Below, in pieces: positions 1 through 7,566 of a DNA stretch of 64,000 bases. Made by a program: the position numbers and the translations under genes. Source of the stretch: CAVPJW01 sp963705525 (lineage in GTDB: Bacteria > Acidobacteriota > Vicinamibacteria > Vicinamibacterales > CAVPJW01); the NCBI GenBank assembly GCA_963705525.1, contig CAVPJW010000005.1, positions 1 through 64,000 on the forward strand, given 5' to 3'. Under the pieces are notes generated by a model, which saw only the letters and a list, made by a program, of their open reading frames with translations, searched no databases and was not told the DNA's origin. The first letter of the stretch is position 1. Every line of letters starts with the position of its first letter.

Positions 1-1523
1 GACGCGTCCGATTCTCCTACGGGTACGACCACCTTCACCTGATTGGAGACCGCACTGGCGCCACAGGCATTCCTGGCCTTCACGCGGAAGAAGTAGGTGC
101 CGCGTGGTAGCGGTCCCCGCAGCATCGTCGTGTTACCAACACCCGCGTCGTACAGGTTGCTCGCGCCCGACGAGGACCCTGCCTGCAGGAGGTACGATGT
201 CGGCGCGGCGCCGGGCGTCAGGGGACTCCACGAGAGCGTGATGGTCCGACCGTTCTGTGTCACTTTCATATTCACCGGCACGCCCGGCGCAAGACACGCC
301 GCCGGCAGCGGGTAGATGAACTGAATGCCCGCCTTGTCGTTGGCGCCCAGGCCGCGCGGACCCGTGAAGCAGCGGGCGCTGATGATCGGATACATGATGG
401 CCGCGGTTGTCGTGGAATGACCAAGACCCAGCGTGTGACCGAGCTCGTGCGTCGTCGTGTCCTGGAAGCAGCCCGGCGTGCTCATGTACTCCTGGGCGAT
501 GCTGTTGTTGTTGTACACGACGCCGCCTCCGGTAAAACGCATGAAGGGCGTGCCGTTGACGACTCTCCCGCCCGTGGACGTGAACGCCCCTCCCCCGATC
601 GCGAGGATTCCGCCGTCGTCCTGGATCTCGCCACACGGGTCGTTGAACGTCAGCGACACCCGATGGTCGTCGTTCAGCGAGTTGAAGCAGCGAGCCGTTC
701 CCGAGCTGCCTGCGCCGAAGCGGAACATGCTGCCCCCGGCGTTCCACATCGCGCGGGAGTTCGCGATCTGCGTGATTCCCCCACCCGACAGGTATGGATT
801 TCCGCCGTTCTGGGTATCCACCGGAATGGACGCGGCGCTATCAGCTTCATTCCACCGCGCAGGTCCAAGCAGCCCGAACGCGGCCGAGGCCGATCCCGAG
901 CTGGCTCCAGCGCCGATCGGCGTCTCAGGTGGCCGCACCTGAATCGGACGCGCGAGTCGGCGGCCCGTCCCTGAGTTGCTCAGGGCCCGCAACTGGGTCG
1001 CGAAGGTCGAGAGAAAACGTATGTCGCGCAGAGAGGCCGGGGCTTGCCCCTGCTCGATCGGCGCACTCCGGCTCGCGAGTCGTTGACCCGTCGAGGCGTC
1101 GACGCCGACGTCCCACTTGCCCTGCCACATCGCCGCCGTATAAAGCGTGTGATCGCGAGGCCGGACCTCGAGAAACAGGAGAACCGTCTGGCCTCCGGTG
1201 AACGACGGTTGACCCGGAACACTGAACGTGAGGTCGTCGACGGTACCCCCCAGCTGCTTCAACGTGATCTGCGTCTCGGGAATCCATCCCTTGAGGACGT
1301 CGGAGACATCGATCGTGACGTACGTATAGATGCCGTCGATCTCGCGATCCCACCCTGAGGCAACGCGTACGACTCGGCCCGTCAGAATCAGTTCCGACGA
1401 TCGAACCAGCGCAGAATCGGACCACCGGGGCGCGATGTCCGCCCGACCGATCGACGTCAGTCCCAGCAGGAAGACGACGATCAACGCGGCGCGGCGAGAG
1501 ACACGTCTCACGATCCCGGACAC
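1..1523 (-). CDS. Secreted zincin (matrixin-like) metalloprotease with Fn3-like domain, C-terminus cut by window edge
   Basis: Translation of the minus strand from a GTG at 1523 (GGAGG four bases upstream) gives an open frame of 507 codons that runs off the window start. The N-terminus is a signal peptide (basic residues, then a VVFLLGL-type core, ending near GRA). A middle region of about 150 residues has no family I recognise. The zinc motif HELGHTLGLGH follows, matching the HExxHxxGxxH signature of metzincins, with a downstream MYP Met-turn candidate. The C-terminal 90 residues have the rhythm of a fibronectin type III domain (TLSWSPL, SYLLQAG, YFFRVKARN). Extracellular proteolysis is likely; the substrate is unknown. 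The gene lies only in a frame not opened by a standard ATG. Confidence 0.85.
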   Translation of the reverse strand, partial: MSGIVRRVSRRAALIVVFLLGLTSIGRADIAPRWSDSALVRSSELILTGRVVRVASGWDREIDGIYTYVTIDVSDVLKGWIPETQITLKQLGGTVDDLTFSVPGQPSFTGGQTVLLFLEVRPRDHTLYTAAMWQGKWDVGVDASTGQRLASRSAPIEQGQAPASLRDIRFLSTFATQLRALSNSGTGRRLARPIQVRPPETPIGAGASSGSASAAFGLLGPARWNEADSAASIPVDTQNGGNPYLSGGGITQIANSRAMWNAGGSMFRFGAGSSGTARCFNSLNDDHRVSLTFNDPCGEIQDDGGILAIGGGAFTSTGGRVVNGTPFMRFTGGGVVYNNNSIAQEYMSTPGCFQDTTTHELGHTLGLGHSTTTAAIMYPIISARCFTGPRGLGANDKAGIQFIYPLPAACLAPGVPVNMKVTQNGRTITLSWSPLTPGAAPTSYLLQAGSSSGASNLYDAGVGNTTMLRGPLPRGTYFFRVKARNACGASAVSNQVKVVVPVGESDA

Positions 1524-1607
1524 AAGTCCTCCGAATTTCCAGACTCCTCGGACGCACAAGTCGAGTCGTCGACCAATGATAGCCACCGCCCGAAGAGGGC
1601 GCTGCCC

Positions 1608-1618
1608 TGTTCTGAACA
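1608..1618. promoter_or_regulatory. Short palindrome upstream of the metalloprotease gene
   Basis: TGTTCTGAACA is an 11-base palindrome with a single central base, about 85 bases upstream of the GTG start at 1523. It could be a regulator binding site, but such a short repeat can occur by chance. Confidence 0.2.
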
Positions 1619-1751
1619 CAGGCTCTAATTTTTCAGGCGTTGGGGCCGACCTTGAGCCTTGACGAACCGCCGTTCATCGTCCGAACGCGGTCAGGCGCTT
1701 CGGCCGAAGCTGCCTCGGCAGGAGTGGACCTGATTCCCCAGGGTGCGGTCG

Positions 1752-2009
1752 TTACTTCCGCGTCTCGACAACCACGCGCCCCTCAGCATTCAGGTACACG
1801 TGATACGTGTTGCCGTCCTGGCACGACGCGACGAAATCGTTCTCGGCCTGCACCGTGACGGCCACGACTTGCCCGCACGGCATTCCCTGAAGCGCGATCA
1901 CCGCCGTCAGGTCCTTCTTGAGCGCTTCATCGTCGGCGGCAAACGACGGTGCGGCGAAGAATGCCAACACGAAAAGCAATTCGGCCAAGACCAGCGTGCG
2001 TCTGTTCAT
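1752..2009 (-). CDS. Small exported protein of unknown function
   Basis: The 85-residue product starts with a signal peptide (MNRR, a hydrophobic core, then a PSFA-A type cleavage site near residue 24). The mature part is about 60 residues with two cysteines (GMPCGQ and ASCQDG) that could form a disulfide, and a C-terminal beta-rich stretch. An AGGAGA ribosome site precedes the ATG. It follows the lipoprotein gene by 14 bases on the same strand, so the two are probably co-transcribed. I do not recognise a family. Confidence 0.7.
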   Translation of the reverse strand: MNRRTLVLAELLFVLAFFAAPSFAADDEALKKDLTAVIALQGMPCGQVVAVTVQAENDFVASCQDGNTYHVYLNAEGRVVVETRK

Positions 2010-2023
2010 GCGTTCTCCTGCGT

Positions 2024-2698
2024 TCAGGTTGGGAGGGCGGCGAATGTCTTCTGGTCCGCGAGCAGGCTCCAGATCGCCTCGCGCGAGGAGTAGATGACGG
2101 CCGCGAGCTTCGGGTCGGCGTCCTGCAGGAGCGACAGCACCTTCATGATCAGCAGGTCGTAGGACCGGCGCAGTTCCGCCATGGTGCGCGTGCCCTTGCT
2201 CTGGTAGTGGTCGCTGAACTCTTTCATCAGGTCGCCGATCTGGTTCCTGAGGGAGATCTTGGTGAAGATACCGATAGCCTTGGTCGCCTTGAGCTGCTCC
2301 ACCAGCGTGTTGTAGTCCAGCGTCAAGGGCGCGGCGGGCGCAAGCGGCGGCGCGGCCGCGACGGGCGGCGCAGCCGGCTGTGCCGCTAATCCAACGGGTG
2401 GGGACGTCTTCGCAACGGGCGGGGCGTCCTTCGGTGCGGCCTGCGGCGCCCGGGTCGCTACGCTGGGTGCAGGTACCGATGCAGGCTCTGGTTGCGGCGT
2501 CGCCGCTGCGACGGGCTTGGCCGCAGGCTGCGCCGCGGCGGGTTCCGTCGCGACGACCTGGGGCTGCGAGACCGGCGGATCAGCCGTGACACTGGCACAG
2601 CCCGCGGTGAGCAGCAACAGCAGAACGGCAATGTAAGAGACGTGCGTCGGCGCCCCACGCCGGATCACGCACGAGGACGACATCCGGATCGTGAACAT
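2024..2698 (-). CDS. Lipoprotein with Pro/Ala-rich linker and helical C-terminal domain
   Basis: The product has 224 residues. The N-terminus has a basic stretch, a leucine-rich core and a lipobox LTAGC, so it should be lipidated and anchored. About 90 residues of proline and alanine repeats follow, typical of a spacer crossing the cell wall or periplasm. The last 100 residues (from LTLDYNTL) look alpha-helical. No known domain is recognised. Two start codons are possible (2698 or 2683); the first is kept because its upstream sequence contains a GAGG. The small exported gene at 1752-2009 follows directly. Confidence 0.7.
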   Translation of the reverse strand: MFTIRMSSSCVIRRGAPTHVSYIAVLLLLLTAGCASVTADPPVSQPQVVATEPAAAQPAAKPVAAATPQPEPASVPAPSVATRAPQAAPKDAPPVAKTSPPVGLAAQPAAPPVAAAPPLAPAAPLTLDYNTLVEQLKATKAIGIFTKISLRNQIGDLMKEFSDHYQSKGTRTMAELRRSYDLLIMKVLSLLQDADPKLAAVIYSSREAIWSLLADQKTFAALPT

Positions 2699-2784
2699 GT
2701 CATGAGTATGGTCCTCAACGCCCCGCCGACCTGTTCACTTTTGCACAAGTCCATTTCTCTCGCTTGAGCAGAATAGTGCTGGCC

Positions 2785-2985
2785 ATGCCTACCAAGAAGA
2801 AAGCTCGTCGGAAGGTTCCGCTCATTGTCGCCGCCGTCATCAGGCCCGTCAGCACCCGTCTCTCGCGGATGGAAGACCTGTTGATCGAAATGCGTGCGGA
2901 GCAGGACGTGAAACTCAGGAAGATCAACAAGCTTCAGCAGCAATTCGACGAACTCACGGAAGCCGTCAAGCGAAGACGCACCTAA
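2785..2985 (+). CDS. Small basic coiled-coil protein
   Basis: This is a 66-residue protein starting at the ATG at 2785 (a TTG at 2764 would add seven residues). The N-terminus is lysine- and arginine-rich (MPTKKKARRK). The rest is a predicted amphipathic helix with heptad-like leucine and isoleucine spacing (RMEDLLIEMRAEQ, INKLQQQFDELTEAV) and ends with a basic KRRRT tail. It converges tail-to-tail with the ParA-like gene, ending 23 bases from it. No family is recognised. Its size, charge and coiled coil would suit a DNA-binding or ATPase-adaptor peptide, but that is speculation. Confidence 0.5.
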   Translation: MPTKKKARRKVPLIVAAVIRPVSTRLSRMEDLLIEMRAEQDVKLRKINKLQQQFDELTEAVKRRRT

Positions 2986-3007
2986 CGCGCGGAAGGCCAG
3001 CGTCCCA

Positions 3008-4387
3008 TCAGCGCGCGACGGTGTTGAAATGGGGACGTCCCGTCTGAGCGTCGGGCAGCTCACCGGAGTGGGCGTGATCCCGGCCCGCGACACGCGACTC
3101 GATTCGCCGGAGGGTCCGCCCGCCCATGATGGCGCGGACGTTCGCGAGCAGATCAGGCGCGGGCCGGCCCAGCCTGGATTCGAGCGCGCCAAGGGGAGAC
3201 ATCACGCCTGACAGGATTTGCGTGGCCCACGAGTTGTCAATCTGTGCCTCTGCCCTTCTCGTCGCGCCGGCCTGGTGATCGCGGCCGACTCGCGCGGCTA
3301 CGACACGCAAGCTGCCGACGCGCTCGTGCAGCTCGAGGACGTATCCTCCCCGCTCGAGGTCTCGACGATCGGTATCGAAGCGATGCACGAAATGAACGTC
3401 GTCGCTTGGCGACGCGGGTCCATCGCCAATCGATGCCACATCGATATCGCCCGCTGCGCCCAATGGTCGTACGTGATCGACATCACCACGGCCGCGAGCG
3501 ATGCGGCTGTCGCGCACCTCGAGTGCATCCTGCTGGGCCTGGGACGCTGACGGCTGTTCATCCGTCCACTCGAGGCGGTCGATGAGCGACTCCAGCGGCT
3601 GCAGTAGACGTGCCCATCGGTCTCGCGGCCACGCGTGTTGGGTTCGTTGTTGAACACGCGTCTGGAGCTCTGCCCAGATGCCTGCGAACGCGGTCGTCGC
3701 CGGGTCTCGTGCGGCAAACACCGCGAGCGGCATGCGCCGGACGGCGATCTGTTCCACCACGCTCGCGTACGGCACTTGTGCGGTCAGGAAAACCTCTGAC
3801 TGCCCTGCCGACCACTCGCAGACCCGCCGGTGCAGCGCCTTGCGACGATCGACCATGCTGAAGAACGCCGCCAACTCCGATCGCGAGCTGGTGCGATCGG
3901 CCCACTTGAGGAGTCGCGCGACCATTCTGAGCGAGAGGACCGTGGGGATGGCGGGCACGAGCACAACGTCCGCCGCGGCGAAGACGCCCTCTGTCAACAG
4001 CGAGAAGCCCGCCGGGCAGTCGAGGAACACCACGTCATAGTCGCGGCGAAATGTCTCGAGGAGAGCCGTCAGAACGCGCTCGGGCTTGCCGACGTCATCG
4101 AGCAGGCGATCGATCTTGCGGTAGGTGAAATCTGCCGGCAGCAAGTCCAGATGCTGGTAGTCGGTTTCCTTGATTGCGGCTGACAGCACGTCGCCCGACT
4201 CGAGGCTTTTCCTGCCGAACCCCGCGACACGGGGCCGGATACGGAACGCGAAGCTGGACGCACCTTGTGGATCGAGATCCCAGAGCAGGGCCCGCTGGCC
4301 GCCCGCCGCGGCAAGATAGGACAGGTTCACCGCCGTCGTGGTCTTCCCGACGCCGCCCTTCATGTTGTAAATCGCCACCACGCTCAT
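3008..4387 (-). CDS. ParA/MinD-family ATPase with about 180-residue C-terminal extension
   Basis: This 459-residue protein begins with a deviant Walker A loop (KGGVGKTT, residues 10-17), a switch I DLDPQG (37-42) and a switch II FLDCPAG (about 121-127), the signature of ParA-type P-loop ATPases that move DNA or protein cargo over the nucleoid. The ATPase core ends near residue 275; typical ParA proteins stop there. The remaining part has ordinary codon use and a segment at about 336 (FDT..., then LERGGYVLEL) that loosely resembles CYTH triphosphate-tunnel strands. The start ATG overlaps the stop of the CHAD gene by four bases (ATGA), so the two are translationally coupled. No ParB or parS is seen, so a chromosome-partition role is unlikely. 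Confidence 0.85.
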   Translation of the reverse strand: MSVVAIYNMKGGVGKTTTAVNLSYLAAAGGQRALLWDLDPQGASSFAFRIRPRVAGFGRKSLESGDVLSAAIKETDYQHLDLLPADFTYRKIDRLLDDVGKPERVLTALLETFRRDYDVVFLDCPAGFSLLTEGVFAAADVVLVPAIPTVLSLRMVARLLKWADRTSSRSELAAFFSMVDRRKALHRRVCEWSAGQSEVFLTAQVPYASVVEQIAVRRMPLAVFAARDPATTAFAGIWAELQTRVQQRTQHAWPRDRWARLLQPLESLIDRLEWTDEQPSASQAQQDALEVRDSRIARGRGDVDHVRPLGAAGDIDVASIGDGPASPSDDVHFVHRFDTDRRDLERGGYVLELHERVGSLRVVAARVGRDHQAGATRRAEAQIDNSWATQILSGVMSPLGALESRLGRPAPDLLANVRAIMGGRTLRRIESRVAGRDHAHSGELPDAQTGRPHFNTVAR

Positions 4388-5982
4388 CGGCGACGCTCCG
4401 TCCGACCGCGTTTGAACGCGCGCCGGCAGGCCGATTGCGTGTGATGGTCACGGAACTCGGCCAGTGCCTCGACGATCGGTCCGCGCAGGTCCTCTGAGCG
4501 TTGACGGCACTCCTCGGCCAGCCGCCCGAGAGTCAAGAGGATGTTTTTCCCATCCGCGGCTGCCGGTCCGCGCCCGCATTCGAGCAGCCGCTTTTCCTGC
4601 ATCCGCGCGTCATTGAACTCGCCTAGCACCTTTTGCAGCTTCTTCAGGGCGCCGAGGATGCGGCGCAGGTCGGCGGCGTCGTAAAACGCCGGCGTGACAT
4701 CAATCAGATATCGCAGCTTCTTTGCATCGATGCGCACGTCGTGAAGGCGCTCCGCCGCGGTGTGCTCGTCGATCGTGTCGGCGGCACCGGCGATTCGCCG
4801 GCTGAGCCGCCATGCACGTCGCGACACCACGTCCGCGAGCGGGCGTCCGGCGTTGTCACTCTCGGGCCTCGACGCCGCTGGATGTTCCAGGAACGCGTTC
4901 CATTCCGCCAGCAGCCGTCGATAGCGGTCGCTGTCCAACGCGGTGACGAGCCCCTGATGCTCGTGCCGTTTCGCGTCGTGCAGGAGCGTCGTCACCGCCT
5001 CCAGGTCCTCGGCCGGAATGTGCCCTCGACGCGCTCTGAGCGCCAGGATCAGCACGTCCATGTCGCGAGGCGGACCAGTGAGGCGGCCAATCCACGAAAA
5101 CTCGGCGGAGAAATGCTCCACCATGTCCGGTGGAAACACGTCTCTGATCTGGCGTAGCAGCGAACGTGTGCGCCGCACGGCTACACGGAAATCATGGAGA
5201 AACTCGGTGTCGAGATCGGCGCGGACACCGGGCTCATTCGCGGCCAGTATGCCGACGAGCGCCAGATGGATCCGCCGGGCTCCAACATCCGCGCGAACGT
5301 TTCGGGCGAGATCGACACGGGATGCCGAAAGGTCGGCTCGTTCGGATGCGCCGACCTGGTGAAGGATCAAGCCGTGAAGACCTCCCGGGCACGACTCGAG
5401 GCCAGGGCGGCTCGCGATCACCGGCACCAGCTGCTCGTACATGTCTTCGTAGCCGCGCAAGCCGGTTACCGTGATCACGGTGGGCAGGCGTTGCCAGGCG
5501 CTCCCCGATGGCAGGCGGGTTCGGCCCGACTCGATTCGAAGGCGCGCGAGCGTCTTGCCTCGATCATCGAGGACCTCGAGGAGCGACCCATACTCCTCGG
5601 CGACGGCTTGCGCGAGTAATCGGCGGACGCCAATCACGGGTGCAAGCATCTGCTGGAGCGGACCTTCGGGAAGATCCCAGGCGAAGTTGACCGGATGCTT
5701 CGACCCGATGGTCACATGGCTGTCTCCGCGCCGGGTCTGGCAGGCCACCGTAGAGCTGCCATTCGATCCACCGCGCGTCAGACGCGCGCCGGCTCGCCGG
5801 AGACGGCCGTCGAACGTGTCGAGCAGCGTGAACCTGTGTCGGGCAATTGAACGACGCCGCGTCGGCAAGAGCGCCTGGAGGCTCCTGGTAATCGCGTCCG
5901 GCGATATCTCGCCCCGGACGACGAACGCCGATTCGGTTGCGGCTGCCACAGTCGTACGCATCCCGGTCTCCAGCTCAGACAT
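4384..5982 (-). CDS. CHAD-domain protein with degenerate CYTH-like N-terminus
   Basis: The 532-residue product has a C-terminal CHAD domain (about 235-520) with both conserved histidine helices: HDFRVAVRRTRS at 263-274 and HDVRIDAKKLRY at 414-425. CHAD domains are helical bundles rich in His and Arg/Lys that bind inorganic polyphosphate and can target proteins to polyphosphate granules. The N-terminal 200 residues contain a CYTH-like strand pair (LLDTFDGRLRRAGARL, 53-68), but the catalytic ExExK motif is missing, so it may bind rather than hydrolyse phosphates. It overlaps the NUDIX gene by eight bases upstream and the ParA gene by four downstream. Confidence 0.9.
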   Translation of the reverse strand: MSELETGMRTTVAAATESAFVVRGEISPDAITRSLQALLPTRRRSIARHRFTLLDTFDGRLRRAGARLTRGGSNGSSTVACQTRRGDSHVTIGSKHPVNFAWDLPEGPLQQMLAPVIGVRRLLAQAVAEEYGSLLEVLDDRGKTLARLRIESGRTRLPSGSAWQRLPTVITVTGLRGYEDMYEQLVPVIASRPGLESCPGGLHGLILHQVGASERADLSASRVDLARNVRADVGARRIHLALVGILAANEPGVRADLDTEFLHDFRVAVRRTRSLLRQIRDVFPPDMVEHFSAEFSWIGRLTGPPRDMDVLILALRARRGHIPAEDLEAVTTLLHDAKRHEHQGLVTALDSDRYRRLLAEWNAFLEHPAASRPESDNAGRPLADVVSRRAWRLSRRIAGAADTIDEHTAAERLHDVRIDAKKLRYLIDVTPAFYDAADLRRILGALKKLQKVLGEFNDARMQEKRLLECGRGPAAADGKNILLTLGRLAEECRQRSEDLRGPIVEALAEFRDHHTQSACRRAFKRGRTERRR

Positions 5983-6385
5983 CCACTTCGACGACGCTGT
6001 CGATCACCCGGACGAATTGACGGAGTTCTTTCCGCAAGCATGCCGCGGCGTCCTGGACGCGCATCCAGCGTCGCCGCCGAATCCGATCCTCGTGCCAATG
6101 TTCGAGCACATCGGTCACGCGCATCAGGAAGACATCGACGCGATACCGGCCATCGCCGTTGACGTGGAGATAGCGTCCGAGCGGCTTTCGCGGAAGAAGA
6201 CCAAGCAGCCCGGCTTCTTCCTCGGCTTCGCGGATCGCGGCGTCGCGAGCCACCTCGCCACGGTCGACCGACCCCTTCGGCACGATCCACCCTTTGCCTC
6301 TGGACGAGGTCACCAGGGCCACCTCGACGCGCCTCTTCCGGATCCGATAGGGAATCACCGCTGCCTTCTGGTGAATGCGCGCCAT
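5975..6385 (-). CDS. NUDIX hydrolase
   Basis: The ATG at 6385 with GGAGG four bases upstream is preferred over a longer in-frame start at 6529, whose extra residues read through the antitoxin gene in another frame. The 136-residue protein has a perfect NUDIX box (residues 38-60: G, five residues, E, seven residues, REAEEEAGL), which binds the metal for cleaving nucleoside-diphosphate-X bonds. Its size and the WIVPKG lead-in resemble diadenosine-polyphosphate or diphosphoinositol-polyphosphate hydrolases. It is the first gene of the NUDIX-CHAD-ParA operon, which points to polyphosphate-type substrates. Confidence 0.9.
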   Translation of the reverse strand: MARIHQKAAVIPYRIRKRRVEVALVTSSRGKGWIVPKGSVDRGEVARDAAIREAEEEAGLLGLLPRKPLGRYLHVNGDGRYRVDVFLMRVTDVLEHWHEDRIRRRRWMRVQDAAACLRKELRQFVRVIDSVVEVDV

Positions 6386-6425
6386 GCGTCCCTCCTGTGT
6401 GACTGTTCCTCTGGACCGTGCCGAA

Positions 6426-6647
6426 TCAGCGCCTGACGCGAGGCCGCGCGGCGCCACGGGATCTGAGATCGGCGCTCGGGCCGCCGCCTGTCGCTCCCGA
6501 CAGCTGGTCGGCGCGACGGGTTTCGTCATCGCGCTGCTTCAAGAGCCGCAGCGCTTCGCGCACGACTTCGCTCGCGGTCTGATAGAAACCGCTCCGGACT
6601 TTTTCGTTCACGAGCTCTTCCAGCTCCGGCGTCAGCGACACGTTCAT
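6426..6647 (-). CDS. ParD/CC2985-type antitoxin, probably orphan
   Basis: The 73-residue product opens with a ribbon-helix-helix pattern (MNVSLTPELEELVNEKV, then GFYQTASEVVREALRLL) typical of ParD antitoxins. The C-terminal 25 residues (rich in Gly, Arg and Ser) do not look like the toxin-wrapping helix of ParD. No ParE toxin gene follows; the NUDIX gene starts 40 bases downstream instead. It is probably a remnant or a stand-alone repressor. The upstream 80 bases are unusually AT-rich. Confidence 0.75.
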   Translation of the reverse strand: MNVSLTPELEELVNEKVRSGFYQTASEVVREALRLLKQRDDETRRADQLSGATGGGPSADLRSRGAARPRVRR

Positions 6648-6902
6648 AAGTCAGGCGCTACGCCGGAGTATAACAGGAATTATCTATTTAGGTCATATGG
6701 ATGTTAAAAATAACCCATATTTAGCCACATATATCAGTTCTTGTTATTGGCCCTATTGGCTCTCTGCGGTTCCTGGAAGCCGCAAGCAGGACCTGACGGC
6801 AGACGGCGAGTTCAACCAGGCGACTGGCTCGAGGAGCGCCACCGTTCCAATCGACGCACAGGAACCACGTCACCGCTCCCCGCTGCTATAGTTGTCGAGT
6901 CG

Positions 6903-7334
6903 ATGCGCGTGTGGTGGCCGTTTCTTGGTGTCTTCGCGTGCGCCTGCGTGACGCTCACACAGGAAGGTGCGCGCGTGTCTGTCTACACCGCGCCTCTGGA
7001 CGGCCTGCCGGTTCGGCGTGCCATGCCCCGAGGATGCCAATTGCTCTCGGCAGGAGACCCTGTCTCGCTGACCGAGCTCGAGATGGAGGGGACGAAGGAT
7101 CCATACCTCGTCCGGCGAAACCAGGCGGCCGCGGCGGGCGCCAACGTGCTGCTCGTGCTCTCGCGGTTAGTCATCTCGCGGCACGATTTCGAGTGCCCGA
7201 GTTCATCGCCCATCACCGACTGCCCGCCCAGCTCCGGAGCCTGGTTTGATGTGGTATTCCAGGACTACCTGTGCACCCAAGATGCTCTGCGCATCCTCGC
7301 AGCCACGCCGGCTCCTTCAGCCCCTTCGCAATGA
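6903..7334 (+). CDS. Probable exported small protein (DUF4156-like)
   Basis: The 143-residue product starts at ATG 6903. Its first 20 residues are hydrophobic with a possible lipobox ending at a cysteine (VFACAC). The body has the pattern GCQLL, then RRNQAAAAGANVLLVL, resembling DUF4156/RcsF-like envelope proteins in which an Ala-rich helix precedes a beta-strand. Several cysteines (FECPS, TDCPP, YLCTQ) could pair in the periplasm. It precedes the TonB-dependent receptor on the same strand by about 230 bases. Confidence 0.55.
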   Translation: MRVWWPFLGVFACACVTLTQEGARVSVYTAPLDGLPVRRAMPRGCQLLSAGDPVSLTELEMEGTKDPYLVRRNQAAAAGANVLLVLSRLVISRHDFECPSSSPITDCPPSSGAWFDVVFQDYLCTQDALRILAATPAPSAPSQ

Positions 7335-7566
7335 ACGGCTGAACGTCGTCACCGCCGCAGTCCCCTGGTGGGCCCTCAGCGGGATCGCTGTACCTACTGC
7401 CGCACGAGCGCGGCACGAACGCGCCGGGGCAGTTCGACAGACGGAGCGGTACCGCTGAGAGTGGACGGTTAGCGGCACGCGGCCCTAGAATGCGGCGTTC
7501 TCTTTCAACGCCCGCTGCGGCCACGGTGTTTTTGTCTCGGACAGATGTCCTGTCTGGTCGGTTGAC

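Noticed and set aside
3218..3905. Plus-strand ORFs overlapping the ParA C-terminal tail
   Set aside because: The minus-strand frame continues the ParA gene with normal codon use, while these are short, Arg-rich and without motifs.
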